A stretch of 47,953 nucleotides of DNA. Origin: Hyphochytrium catenoides (taxonomy: Eukaryota; Sar; Hyphochytriomycetes; Hyphochytriales; Hyphochytriaceae). The DNA lies in NCBI GenBank assembly GCA_900088475.1, contig FLMG01001208.1, forward strand, positions 1-47,953, given 5' to 3'. Below the pieces are notes generated by a model, which ran no database searches, was not told the DNA's origin, and worked only from the letters and a program-made list of their open reading frames with translations. Position numbers and translations under genes: made by a program. This document shows, in pieces, positions 35,100-47,039 of this stretch; the stretch's first letter is position 1, and each line of letters begins with the position of its first letter.

Positions 35100-37168
35100 C
35101 CAAGGTCCGTAATGCCCTTCATCAGCGAACTAGTAGCGGTCTGTTTGAACTTCAGTACGAACGTGGGACTTCAGTTCCGCGAGTAGACTGCTGTTCCAAT
35201 GGCCTCTGTCCATAAAGTCCTTGGCAGCCCTGCCCCCAACAACATGGCTCTGGCGGTCTCGACAATGGCCTGATGAGTTTTCCTCTCCGCCAAGCCATTA
35301 TCTTGAAGCGGGAGCCGTGACCTGCTGGTTGATGCCATGCTTCGTGATAATCATGGAACTCGACTTGAGGTGAGTTCTCCGTTCTCCGCCTCCATCTGTC
35401 CTGGAAACCTTGATCTTCTTTCCAGTCTGGAGCTCTATGCGGGTCTTCAGGCTCTTAGTCCTGCAGAGCTTCGTCCTTAGACCGTAGGAAGCCTGCTCCC
35501 GTCCACCGCGGAGGCTTCATCACTGTATATCACACAGTAGTGTTCACCGTTGGCTGAGAGTGTCTCAAAGGGTCCCACTAAATCTGCATGAACCACTCCC
35601 AGGATCTCTTCACACTTTGTATGAGTGAAGGAGGGAAATGGCTGACGTTGAGACTTAGCAAGAGCACACCCATCACAAAGCATGTGCTTCAACTTTCCAG
35701 TGAACCTGACACCGTCTACCATTCTGGGAAGCTGCTTTAGGTATCGCAGGCAGAGATGACCCCATTCTGCCATGCCACCTTGTAAGGTCAGCACTTCCAC
35801 TCTCTCGCACTATTTGGAGAGCTTCTTTTATTCTCTAGACGCGCATCACTGCTGGTCCTGAGTCTTTTGGACGTAGTACCTTGCACTGTCGCAAATAGTA
35901 CAAGTTGCTACGTCGCTCTTCCAGCAAAATCATCTTAGCACCAGTGCCCTCAGTCTCCTTCCTAGCAATAAATTGCTTGGAAGAGAGTTTGAAACTCATG
36001 CTACTAGAGGCTGTGGGAGCAGAGACACTGAAGAGGTTCTTCTTCAGGTCTGGGACATAAAGAAGCTTCGGGAGCTGCATTGGTTTGCCCTTGGCCCCGT
36101 TGTTGCCAGTCAGTTCGAGATTGACTGTTCCTATTCCCAGTGCTGCTACCTCTCGTGCATCAGCCACCTTGATCTTCCGGTGCACCCCTCGGAAGGTGGT
36201 GAAGCTGGTGCGGACCAAACGTCATGTGCGCCACTGTCGACAATCCAGCAGGCTGCTACGTCTTGAGCTTCATTGGCTGACTGAGAGGATTGGGCAGTGA
36301 ATGCCAACTCATCACTGTCAATGATCACAGCCGCATTCGCATGCGGATTCGCATTCTTAGGGGGTCTACAGTCTTTGGCTCTATGGCCTATCTGCTTGCA
36401 GTCGAAGCAGCGCCCCTTGAACTCCCACTTCTTGCTGGTTGCTGGGTCAGGTCGGTCGAAGACGCACCTCCATGGTCGTGAAGATGATCTTCTTCAGATC
36501 TGGGACAGGTCTGAAAAGCCACGGCAGGTCGAGTCTGCTTGGTGCCTTGCCCACTGGTTGATGCTGCAAGACCAGCCTGAATCTTATCTCTCCGTTCTTT
36601 TCTCTCAGCCTCGTCCACCAGCGTGGACATGACGAACTCTGGAGTTAGGACAGTCTTCTCTCAGGAATGCACTTCATCGCCAGGATGAAGAAGCTGTCAT
36701 AGCTCTTCGGCAGGCTGTTGAAAAGTCTCAAGACAAAGTCACCATCTCCCACGTTATATGGTGTCCCATCCTGGTTGTTCCTTAGACCCATCAAGTCTCC
36801 CAAATGTCTCTTGACAGAGCCTCCTCCTGCTAACTGGAGATTCAGGAACCTCATCTTCAAGACGTCCGAGTCGTCATTCCCTTTGTTCTTGTAGACTCTC
36901 TCCAAGGCTCGCCATGCTTGTCTAGGGGTGCTGGTCCCTTTGACGTACACCCTCTGTGCCTTCTCTATGGCGCCATGATGCATACGTAGGCGTAAGCTCT
37001 CTCTGCGGCTTACTCTGTCTTAATGTCACATGAGAAGGATTCTTTCTTGTCCAGCTCTTTCAGACAATTCTTCTTCCGGAGGAAATGCTCCATGTCATAT
37101 GCCCAATCGCGGTAATTGCCAAAACTGAGCTTCTCTAGGACGAAGCCGCCCTTTGAGGTGCTGTCCAT
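35100..37168 (-). pseudogene. Decayed Ty1/Copia retrotransposon (gag-protease-integrase)
   Basis: Minus-strand remnant. Gag begins at the ATG at 37168 (FGNYRDWAYDMEHFL) and meets a stop near 37019; the UBN2-type gag core follows (LERVYKN, LPKSYDSF, about 36983-36645). Next are a CCHC zinc knuckle, CFDCKQIGHRAKDC (about 36376-36417), and the protease site WIVDSGAHDV (about 36220-36250). The GAG-pre-integrase segment (LKHMLCDGCALAKSQRQPFPS-like, about 35640-35730) and the integrase core follow (VVHADLVGPF, then RTDGGGE and KHGINQQVTAP in shifted frames to about 35100). Several frameshifts and stops break the reading frame, and no reverse transcriptase or RNase H is found in the window. No LTR was recognised. 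The element is dead and truncated at its 3' side. Confidence 0.9.
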
Positions 37169-38750
37169 AGTGATGGCGTACGTTAAGAAGAGAATTTTAG
37201 CGCGGGCCGCAATAACCTATAGCTGAACGCTTTTCTCTGGAGCTTGATGAATGAATTAGCTGTGAGCCAGTGCTCTTAATTACCAGCGCTACCTACACCG
37301 CGAAGCTCTTATCATCTGCTACATCATCAATAAGCCTATCTAACCTTAGTACTGAGATCCTCTAAGTCTTTAAAGGTCCTTCCAGCAGAGAGAGAGAGAG
37401 AGAGGAGGATGAGAAGATAGAAAGCACCCTAAGAGGACCTAACTTTCATCCTCCACCTCAGTCAGAAAGCCAGTTCCTCTATCGTGTCCACGAGCTTACA
37501 GCCACAAGTGCCCAAGAGATGCTGCTGCAATAAGTTCAGCACCACAACTCCTACCACGGCTACATAGTCGTGACGCCCATTCTCGCAACAAGCGACAACT
37601 AATAGGCCAGAAAGAGACAAAAGAGGAAAGAAGCAGGTCCGTATCCACCCGGCGGCCACTAGGGGCGACCGCGGAGGTGATTGACAGGAAGCGGGAGCTG
37701 CGGGGATCCTCAGGCGGATGCGGGAGGGAGATCACTTCCTCACCTTTTATAAATAGGGATATCGCTAGAAGAGGAGAAGAACTAGAAGAAGAAGAAGAAG
37801 TAGAAGAAGAAAAATGAAGAGGAGACGAGATCTACAAAGCCCTGGACTCTTCAACACGTCCTCCTCCTCCCCCGCCATCAACTTCGGAACAGGGAGAAGA
37901 ATCATAGTTGAACTCTTCTACCGCAATAAAAATATATAAAGACAGGAGACGGAGGAGGAGAAGAAGAAGAAAGGGCCGTGGCGCCGCGGCCACCATCATC
38001 ATCGCACTCAATCATGCAAGCTAGGGCGGGGTCCAACTGCTGAACAGAAATACGCTTCATCAAATCAACCAAAAATCTGTAGCGCATTCTCTTCTTCTTC
38101 ATGGATGGCGAACGAAATAGATTCTGGTAGGAAAAGACAGAGCCTTCTTTGTTGCCAACCGAGGCCAATGACCAAGAAGACGGGAAGCCTTTATTATCTC
38201 GGCCACTGTGGCTGGCTTTGTTAACACCATCTGCAAAGCAGCCCAAGCTGTTCAAACGATTGCAGCTGAGCGCGATGTGCGCTACTTTAGACATCGTTTG
38301 ATTACTTGCTGGCCTACCCATGCTTCTTCTTATGGTGGTCAACAAACACCTCTAATAAAAGACACGTGATTAGCTGCTGGTACTCACGCTGCACTTCTTA
38401 TCGTCAGGCATTTTTATCATCATTACCATTGGCGACAACCTTCGTTTTGTCATGCCTGTTGCTCTCTTCCTGCTGCAGATGGTAGAAGAGGTAAAAGCCA
38501 CTGGGCAAACACTGTCACATCAAACCAGACGCAGCAGCAGCAGGAGGCAAGCACCTTCAATCGCTCCCCCCGTGCACACGGATGATGAGCCATAAAATAG
38601 CCAAGAGCTCAACAACCGATGGTGGCTGGATGTACTATTGTCGAAGCCGCAGATCTCCTTAAAGAAGAGGAGCATTGCTGCTCTGAACAGATGAAGGCCT
38701 TTAACATTGGATTAGTACTACGTATACCACAGATTAGGTGAGAGTGATGG
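37169..38750. other. Intergenic region with GA tract and GAAGAAG-rich DNA
   Basis: A short (GA)n at 37387-37404, a GAAGAAG tract at 37775-37820 with copy 3 of the two-box element, then ordinary sequence up to 38700 with AAGGCCTTTAACAT near 38694. Open frames on either strand (for example 37902-38345 minus) have no domain. Confidence 0.5.
37831..37912 (+). repeat. Dispersed two-box element, copy 3
   Basis: Box 1 CTACAAAGCCCTGGACTCTT and box 2 GAACAGGGAGAAGAATCATA, starts about 55 bp apart, followed by GTTGAA as in copy 1 (CATAGTTGA in both). Confidence 0.5.
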
Positions 38751-38769
38751 TAGATGGTACATCATATGA

Positions 38770-39045
38770 ATGCTGTACACCACCACTCGTGGTGGATACA
38801 GCACGAAGCAGACACGTGCACCACCACCTACAGGGTCTACAAATGTGTGGTGGCTTGACTGCATTTTGGATTTGTCCACCACAGCTTTTGAGGATGGCCC
38901 ATCCGTGGTGTGCAATTAGTCTGATGTAGTGGATCCACCACCTGATCGATAACTCCTCCTTTTCCTTCTGGCTGAGAGTTGACTGTGCTGTGGTGGACTC
39001 AACTCTTTTTGCGTTCATCCACCACCATACTGTGGTGGATGAAAC
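38770..39045. promoter_or_regulatory. Cluster of TCCACCAC / GTGGTGGA words in both orientations
   Basis: At least eight copies of a CCACCAC-core word occur in about 270 bp, for example GTGGTGGAT, TTGTCCACCACAG, GATCCACCACC, CTGTGGTGGAC and the palindromic pair CATCCACCACCATACTGTGGTGGATG. It lies 300-550 bp upstream of the transposase start. It may be a binding-site array or sub-terminal repeat of the transposon; the function is inferred only. Confidence 0.5.
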
Positions 39046-39104
39046 CCTTCTGATTCCTGTACACCATCTTTCTGGTTCATTCCCGCGATTGGCGGCGGCG
39101 GTGA

Positions 39105-39122
39105 GCGCGCGCGCGCGCGCGC
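39105..39122. repeat. (GC)n run
   Basis: Pure GC dinucleotide run of 18 bases, Z-DNA prone, about 210 bp upstream of the transposase start. Confidence 0.9.
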
Positions 39123-39332
39123 GGCATATTTGAATCCCATCGAATGGTATGGATGTCATTATTGTCGATTGTCTCGCGGTCACCCGGTTGGCTCATCAAA
39201 TCTCTGTGCTCACTGTGCTTTTTCCAAGCCCATTATCGCCCGACATTATTATTCATTACCCACATTACGCCGGCAACCCGTTGCCTTCTGCAGTGCCCGA
39301 AGGAGCTCGAGCTTCATCAGTTTACTCTTTTC

Positions 39333-42300
39333 ATGATGGTATCTTCTAGCCAAAGATTGGAGGAAGCCAGGCTCTCAGCATCTGCTGCTGGATCGACCCA
39401 AATTACCAGCGGTGGGGCGATGAGGACGCCCAGAATGTCTCTTTCCTTGAGCAGCCGTCGAGGCACTAGGCTGACCTCTTTGGATGATAGAGCCATCCCT
39501 AATACTCCTAGGAATTACGGGGTGACGACCCATCCCTCGTCAATTGCTGCTATGCCAGCGTCTGCCCCGCCCCTAGCCCGTCAAAATCCTTACCTATTAA
39601 GCAGAGCGATGATGACCCACCGCGAGGAACTTACTGAGGAGGATGAGATGGAGGTGAGACTATCTCCCGACAGTTTGTTTTGCCGGGGTGGCAGGTAGCG
39701 GTGAAATAATTTTAACTTTCTGTGTTGCTCATTTGATGCACAATGCTTTTGGCTGCGCTTTCTAGATTAGGAATGGGAATCCTGTAGTGTACTCTCAGGA
39801 CCACTTCTCAGAACCTCAATCAGCACCTGCTGCGCTGCCTGGATCGCGCAGATTTTACGAGGACGATAGGGTAAGGAAATCGATTTCTTATGCGCTTTCA
39901 GGAGGTGACAGTGACTCATAATGTGTAGGTTTATCCTCGTTACCTGTCCTTTGCGAATATCCCTGATATCAACGTCGACGAGATTCAGTTCAGCCAGGTA
40001 AGCCTTACTTGAAGAGTCCTTCGTGCTCAGGGTACAATTTGGTCAGCTGCCATTGCCAGGCCCATAAAAGCCAGTATCTTCTTACTGGCGTTTTTTTGCA
40101 GGCGCAAGCTTCCATTGCCGCTAGATGCGACGGGGAAGCGTTCTCCAGGCCAATTGGCTCCATGGCTGGGCACTCCCCGGGTGCGGCTGATGTTTATTTT
40201 GGGAATAGCAGAAGGGCCCCGGATGGCACCTATCGAGCCCATGGTACACGTATTAGGACTGGAGCAAGCAGTCGTGTTCAGGTACGTCGAAGATATGTTT
40301 CTCACTATACGAGTGAAGACTAGATCCTGTTTTGACGGCATGCTCTGACTATTGACAGTCCGAAGCAAGTGACATGCCGGAAGACGAGGACAGTAGTCCA
40401 TCTGGCGGGCAAGATGGACAGTAGTCCATCTGGCGGGCAAGATGGACAGGTGGGGCTATAGTCGTGAATGTATTTCTGTAAGTGTCGCCAGACGTGATAC
40501 TAGATGTTCACCAGCTTTGTTATAAGGCATTGGGAAAACGGTCAAGACCCTCGTCTCCCTCTGTAGTCGGTAGCCCTTTCGGGCCCGACGAACTCCTCGG
40601 AACTGGCAATACTCAATACTATCAGGTATGTTATGTAGCACATACATAGACAGACCTATCAAGCGTATCTTGTGGTTGTCTGTCGTCTGTGCAGACCTCG
40701 TTAAGGTGAAAGTGTATTGTAGTAAGCACTCTCGGTTGCATCCCGTAGAAAGCTTGGAAGAGAGTGAGGGCGAATCCACGCTCTACGCCTGGAACCACAG
40801 GGGAGACCTTCGCAGATGCCCTATCCTCCTTGGAGGAGGTTTTACCTAGTAATCTAGATTTATCGGAGGAATATGACTCAATGCTCAATGCCGTCCATCT
40901 GGAAGGGACAGGCGGAGAACACACCGACGCCAATAGCGAAAGTGCTAGTGCCCTTCTTGCCGACGACTTAACTGGAGGATCTATGAAGGTAGGCTTTTTG
41001 ACGTCATATAGCGAACTATAGAAACCTGATTTATTGGTACCGACCTGTAGCAGGCGGATACGCTACCCACTAACATGATTGAAATAAAGAAGGGAACGAC
41101 TTTCCAGTCTTGGCAGGAAGCTGATCAAAAGATAAAGGACTATGCCCTGTCGCAGGGGGTACTTCTGTCAATTAGAAACAGCAAAACCGTGTCAGCTCAC
41201 AATGGGAGCAGAAAGAAGGTACGCCATATAGGCAATTGAGTGTGCTTTATATTGTACTGCTTACGGTTCAGCAGTGAAATAGATACTCACGTGGAGACTT
41301 CAGGCAGAGAAGCACTATGACGATAAGTGGGCCTACGTATGGAAGAAATTTATCTGCGATCGTGGAGGGAGCTTTCGATCTAGGGGTAATGGTCTCAGGC
41401 CTGCCGCCTCAACGTCTAAGACCGGATGTCCGTTCCACATTATGGTTTCGATCAATGACGACAAGTCGAGTTTGGTGGTCACGTCTATGTCTGAACAGAA
41501 CTGCCATAACCACGAAATCGACCAAGCAGGCATTATGTATCATAAGAGAGAGCGCCTTAAGTGGCGTAAGACCGACATTAGCGAGAAGGCAGCCTGGATG
41601 CTGAACATGGGGGTGGGGCCAACAAGGGTAAGAAGCTGGCTGAAAGAGGAGGTGGGTGTATGCCCGACCGCTAAAGATATAGCCAATTTTAAAAGAGACA
41701 TAAAGAAGGATAAAATTGGAGCTCTTAATTCTGCCCAGGTGAGTACTTCAATGCTTTCCCTCTTCCTTGACGTGTCGGTAACTAACAAGTATACCTTTTT
41801 GATGTAGATGTTGAAGAAAAGGGCATACGAAATAAACTCAGAGGACCCAGACTCCGTACTGTTCGTCGAGAAGGATAGGTTCTTTGAGTTGCTCCATTAT
41901 TCCTCCTCCTTTATGAGGGATAGAGCAATAAAGTTTGGCTCAGTACTGGTAATGGATGCAAGTTTCAATAAGGACAATCAGGTGTGACAACAAGAAGGCC
42001 TTGAACTCATAAGGACCATGTAATGACCCCAATTGTCTTTTTGAACCTAGAGGAACCTTGTATACGGGATTGCTGTCATGAATGGTGATGGTATGGGCCA
42101 TGTCATTCAGTACACGCTTGCCACGGCGGATACCAAAGACACCATAAGAAGTGCTCTACGATTTTTTAAATCCTACAATCCCAGATGGATGGAGACAAAA
42201 GCAGTCCTCATTGACAAAGACTTCAAAGAGATCGATGTCATTCGAGAAGAACTTCCTGATGCAAGGCCAATACTATGCCTCTTCCACGTCAAAACACATT

Positions 42301-45300
42301 TGAGGAAGCGCATTACGCAGTTTGGTTTGCCATCGGGTAAGTTTTAAGGATTGGTGGACGATGAATCCCATATACCTTCTTAAACCAAAATACCTGATGG
42401 ACTGATTCATGGTTCACGTCGTAGAAGTTGCCAGTGCAGCTACTAAGGTCCTGGAGGATGTGATCGACGCGCAAAGCGAAAGGCAGCTGGAGGACTGTTT
42501 AAGAGATCTGGCGAAGCTTACTGACGTTCCTAGAGCTAAGGGGGGAGATACTTTCTGGAGTTACTTCCAAACCAACTGGATCAACTGCAAGGAGATGTGG
42601 GTGGCCTTTGAAAGGCACAAGGTCCTCACTCTAGGTAATCGCACCACCAACCTCATCGAATGTCGTTGGAGGGAGGTGAATAGGGACTCTGGTCGGGGAT
42701 ACGAGGCCTGGGAGACTCTTGATGGCATCAAACGTATATCCGATACCCAGGAGAGAAACTTCCGGGCCCAGTGGCACAATCGGTGCAGAAAACAAATAGT
42801 GATTGGAGAAGACCATGCTGAGCTCGCGCATCTAGCGAATCAGTTCACGAGATTTTCTGTAGAAAAGATGTGCACGGAGCTTGACAAAGCCAGAAGAATC
42901 TTCAAGACGAAGAGCTATGAGCTGAAGACACACGCAGATACCACTCGCTTTATCGACAGGAGTTCCGGACTCTCCTTCGATATTAAGAAGCAAACGACCG
43001 GCGCGCATGGACTACGCAATTGCCCTTTTGCTGCGCAGTACGAGCTATTATGTTCTCACTACTTCGTCGTGGTGCTAGAAGATGCTTGGGTAAAAGGAGG
43101 AAAACATAACTGGTCCAGCCTCATTCCCTCAGGAATCATATTCCCTGCATTCCTGATTGAAGCGCAAGCGCCTCCACCAGAGCTCAGTATGGGGGAGCAG
43201 TTGAATCGACAACCCCTTCCAATACAGCAAATCAACACGCGTCAGAGGAAGGAACCTGGGCAGCAGGGATCTCGAGAGCCACCAAGGCTTTCCCGTACCC
43301 AACGTTTCTGCAACCTTCGAACTCTTGCAGAAAAGTTATCTCAAGAAGCTTCCTACCTGTCCTGGAGCGGGTTTGAAGCTGTTAGGGATATCTTGGAGCT
43401 ACTTAGCAGTGCCGTTCGATGCGGCGACGAAATGAAGATTGAACGTAGTGAAGGTGAAGTATCGACGATTGTAGTCATCCACGCCAAAGATGAATTAGGG
43501 TCACTCAACAGGGAGAAGCATGCAGGAGACAACCATGAGAAAGACCCATTTCAAGAGGACCCCATTCAGTTCAGAGCGTTGGTGAAAGCTCCAGGACGCC
43601 CAAGAGAGTCAGCTTACTCCAAATGGAGAAAGCCAGTTGCTCGAGGCAGTCAATCGCTCAGTCAAATGGTGGCAGCTGGTATGATTGATGTCGAACCGTC
43701 GACGATCTCGGAGACTCTTCGTCTCTGTCAGAAGAGAGGGCTCACAATTCAGGAACTAATCACTTTTGAGAGATGGCCGAAGTCTTTGAAGTATGCCGAT
43801 CAGGAGTCGTGGTCCTTCAAAGCCCTTCCTATCACAAAGGAGGATATATCTGTCTCTCGGTCATGTGAATCGGTTGCCTTGTTACCCCCTGAGGTTATCA
43901 GGATGGTGTTTCCTCTTCTGACTTCGAGAGGAGATCAAGGCACTGTTGAATCAGTCCTAGTCTTCAAGGAACCCGAAGGTTTAGCTGTTGATTCTTTCTT
44001 GCTCAACAATATGAAGAAGGCTCATGCTTTTAAGGGCATCACGTCTCGAGTAAAGGCCGCTCTAGAGCTGCTCAAGCCCGAATGTTATCAGCACAAACTG
44101 GAAGCTTTCAAGCATCAGCAAAGTGACGTCAAGAAGCACCTTCCGAAGGGCTGGCTTTATCCTACAGCGTCTAGTGTCAAGAAGGCAGTTGAAGGTATAA
44201 GGAGTACATTTCTGCAGTGGAGTAAGCCTGACCTAACGGTCCTTCGAGCTAAGAATTGCTCGTATCCGGGATTCTCCGCTTACTCACTCGCCGGACTGTT
44301 ACTAGACGAGCAATTTTGGGAGATGGACTTCAACTGTCTCCTAATTGCGTTTGTGACGGACGCAACGTGTGCAGGTAAATTAATTGCTCCGCGATGTGAA
44401 TGACACGCCTCTCATCTTACCATCCTCCACTCTACACAGATTTCGTTCTGCCATTATTCGACATCTCGAAAGGATACGTGAAAAGAGAGATTGATCTCGT
44501 CAAGTGGTTGATAGCCGAGGTAATTATCTTATATGAAGAAATACTGCTTGCTCGTTGCGCACTCGTTTGACGATTATCTCTTCTACTGCCTTTGATTGTC
44601 CACTCATCAACGGGATTACTTATTCAACCCGTAATCTCCAACCGAAGTCCAATAGGAGAATATCAAGACTTATTATCCCTATAAAAGTCGAAGTATTCGT
44701 TTATCTCGCGCTAGTGGAAGATGGACAAATCGTGATTTTCCCTGTATGCAATGATTCCGTGTCCCTTTTGAATGTAAGTATGTAGAAGAGCAAGGTGGGA
44801 GATGGCAACAGTAAAATATTCGCGTAGGGGCTGGAGGAATTGGTGCGGAAAGGTAAGAGGACAGAGTGTATGAGAAAAGTTTAGAGGACACTTATAGCAA
44901 ACGGTCATCTCTTAGAGGACCGAATGCTCGTGCTTGAAAGAAGGAAGAGGGACCTTATTTATTGTTTGACGGCCTGCACCTTGCACAGAGGGTATCGGAA
45001 GCACTCAAGAGACTTCTGATGAAGCTGAAGGAGGACGTCTTCATGGTGGCAGGTTCGTTGACCGCCGCCGGCCAGAGCTTGGCTACTATTATCCTCCAGG
45101 CCATTGATGAGGACTCGGTGACTTTAAATGAGAACCTGGTGGTGGGTTCACAACAACGCGACGGGTCTTCTGACAGGCTCGTTGATGCTCCTCACCGGGA
45201 ACTTTGGCGTCTATGCCTTCTCATTAAAGCCCTGGTACATGGTGCCAAAGATGTCTCCCTCCCCGCTCTTTCGCTTGTTTGCAAAGACCATCACTTCCTC

Positions 45301-46782
45301 TTTATGACTCTGGTACTTCAACAAGTTCTCCCATCTATGGAAGAAGCCTTTGTGGCACCAGAGGAAGGGAAAGATGTGAACCCTAATCAGGTAGTTGCTC
45401 CGAGTCCTCTAGCTCAGGCTTTTGATTCGTTAGGTGAGGATACGTACGCTGGCAACATCATGTATTCCTTTTGACTCACGTTTTTCCTGCAGAGGAGAGT
45501 GGAAGGAGAATAACCCCTCTCCTAACTCTACGGGCGGAGTTATCTAGAACACCTGTTGCAGGGGTCCAACCGCCACGTTGGCTGGCCCTCGTTCGGCGAC
45601 TGCAGACCGCTGTATACTCCTTTATAAACGATGAGAAGACCCTTCATGGATCCTGTCCATTGAAAGATCATCAATCTTTCAGTCTCCTCTTTGGTTCAAA
45701 TGAAGATCGCAGGACCCAAGGAGAATCACTGCTACGTCTCGTCCTTGATCTTAATTCCTCACTTCGTCTAAAGATGATGAGTGAGCGGGGAACGAATGGT
45801 CCAGACTCCCGATTTGAAGGAGTTTGCCTTTTTGACATCCTTTCGAGTCATAATATAGAAGACCCGGAAGAGAGGTACCTCGATTTGGGAGACCTCCTAA
45901 CTCTTGTTCCTCAGGAATGGCTGAACAGCAGTATAATGGACGCAGCCATCTTCTCCATTCCACATTTGCTGCGTCATAACAGTGGTACGTTGTTCTGCTC
46001 TTTCAGTTGCTGCATCTATCACCGTTTGTAGTGCCAACAGCGGGATAGTATGAACTCATTGTTGCCAATTTACTTTGTTTGAATAAATGTGTATGTGTAT
46101 CTAGGATGGGAGGCTGACAGGGCCGCTATTGAGATCCTCTGCTCTTCTGCAACCATGGAAGCCCTCATGAATGGAACTGGCTCTGCGAAGGAAGATACGC
46201 GGTTGGCTTTAATAGCCAAGGTAGGGAAACCCCGAACTACATGATTATGCTCATTATTTCTTTTATATTGTCCTCTCTAATAATCTGGCTGCAGGTCTCT
46301 GAAGAAGTAACGTTAAAGAGAAACGATAAGGCCACGCCGCTATCTTCGTTGAGACTTTATTTCCCTCTTCTTGTCCAAGGCAATCACTGGGTTGGAATCA
46401 TGGTCGATATAGGCACTCTCACCATATACTACGAAGATTCCTTGCGACAGCATGCTCAAGTTAATGTAGGTGGAGATTCTATTTCATATTGGACCTATTG
46501 CCTTCTCTCTTTCTGGCCAACGCCGCTAGGTACTGGGGACTGCTCGTAACTAATATGCTCTAATCGTACTGTAAGGCTATTAGAGGGGCGCTTAAAAGTC
46601 TCGTTCTCGAATTGAGGGATTCTTTGGGGCTTACCAGTACGAGGCAAAGCTCGCTCAAGGTGATCAAAAGAGATACATTCCCCCAACTCGATTCAGACAG
46701 CTGTGGGGTCTGCCTGCTAAGCACCATCTGCACCTACGTCATGAAGAAGGACTGGTCGTCCGACTTTATGATGTCAGGTTGA
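39333..46782 (+). CDS. Mutator-like (MULE) transposase fused to a Ulp1/C48 cysteine protease
   Basis: About 20 exons, ~1900 residues. Exons from phase: 39333-39653, 39766-39870, 39929-39997, 40102-40281, 40359-?, 40567-40625, 40749-40988, 41054-41218, 41304-41738, 41808-41981, 42051-42336, 42425-44374, 44440-44519, 44648-44773, 44828-44852, about 44950-45433, 45493-45984, 46105-46220, 46295-46529, 46586-46782. After a disordered N-terminus comes a WRKY/FAR1-like zinc domain (CDRGG, GCPFHI, NCHNHEID), then the DDE core: Asp in VMDASFNKDN (41955), Asp in VLIDKDF (42213), CLFHV, and Glu in NLIECRW (42658). A SWIM-like CPFAAQYELLCSH follows. The C-terminus is a C48 protease: EWLNSSIMD, His in GNHWVG (46385), Asp in YYEDSL (46436), Gln/Cys in PQLDSDSCG (Cys 46702). 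All catalytic residues are intact. Exons near 40359 and 44950 are uncertain. Confidence 0.88.
40389..40444 (+). repeat. 28-bp perfect tandem duplication in the transposase 5' region
   Basis: Units 40389-40416 and 40417-40444 are identical, each beginning GACAGTAGTCCATCTGG and ending GCAAGATG; a third partial GACAG follows at 40445. Because 28 is not a multiple of three it shifts the frame of any exon that contains it. Confidence 0.95.
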
Positions 46783-46798
46783 CATTTCAACCTGACAT
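46771..46798 (+). terminator. Perfect 12-bp hairpin overlapping the transposase stop codon
   Basis: ATGTCAGGTTGA (46771-46782) pairs with TCAACCTGACAT (46787-46798) around a 4-base loop; the TGA stop is the last codon of the left arm. It could act in 3'-end formation, mRNA stability or as a transposon feature. Assignment as terminator is a guess; the palindrome itself is certain. Confidence 0.4.
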
Positions 46799-46885
46799 TG
46801 CCCTAGCAGTTAGATTGTTGTGGATGCGATCACTGCTTCATTTAGGTGTAGTATATTACAGCGTATCCTCTAAGTGACGTGCTCT

Positions 46886-46979
46886 ATTCTACACATGTAA
46901 CCAATAAATGAATATTGTATCCTATCTACAATCTATCCTGATGTTCCCACGAAATTGCGGATGGCTACATGTGTAGAAT
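46886..46979. repeat. Perfect 14-bp inverted repeat downstream of the transposase
   Basis: ATTCTACACATGTA (46886-46899) and TACATGTGTAGAAT (46966-46979), with 66 bases between. An AATAAA-like CAATAAATG (46902) lies just inside and may be the polyadenylation signal of the transposase gene. Confidence 0.8.
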
Positions 46980-47039
46980 TTGAGGTCTTTACTGTATATA
47001 TATGAGACATCATCTCTCACCGTATTCGTCATTTATTTG

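Larger units (their letters stand above)
39333..46979 (+). mobile_element. MULE-family DNA transposon or domesticated derivative
   Basis: Defined by the transposase gene; real ends are unknown. No terminal inverted repeats could be matched by eye between the flanks at 38700-39330 and 46790-47030. A 14-bp inverted repeat (46886-46979) follows the gene but has no partner upstream. The very high intron number is unusual for an active transposon and leaves domestication open. Confidence 0.55.

Noticed and set aside
37169-37400. Copia 5' LTR
   Set aside because: No matching copy at the 35000-35100 end and no TG...CA-bounded repeat could be paired.
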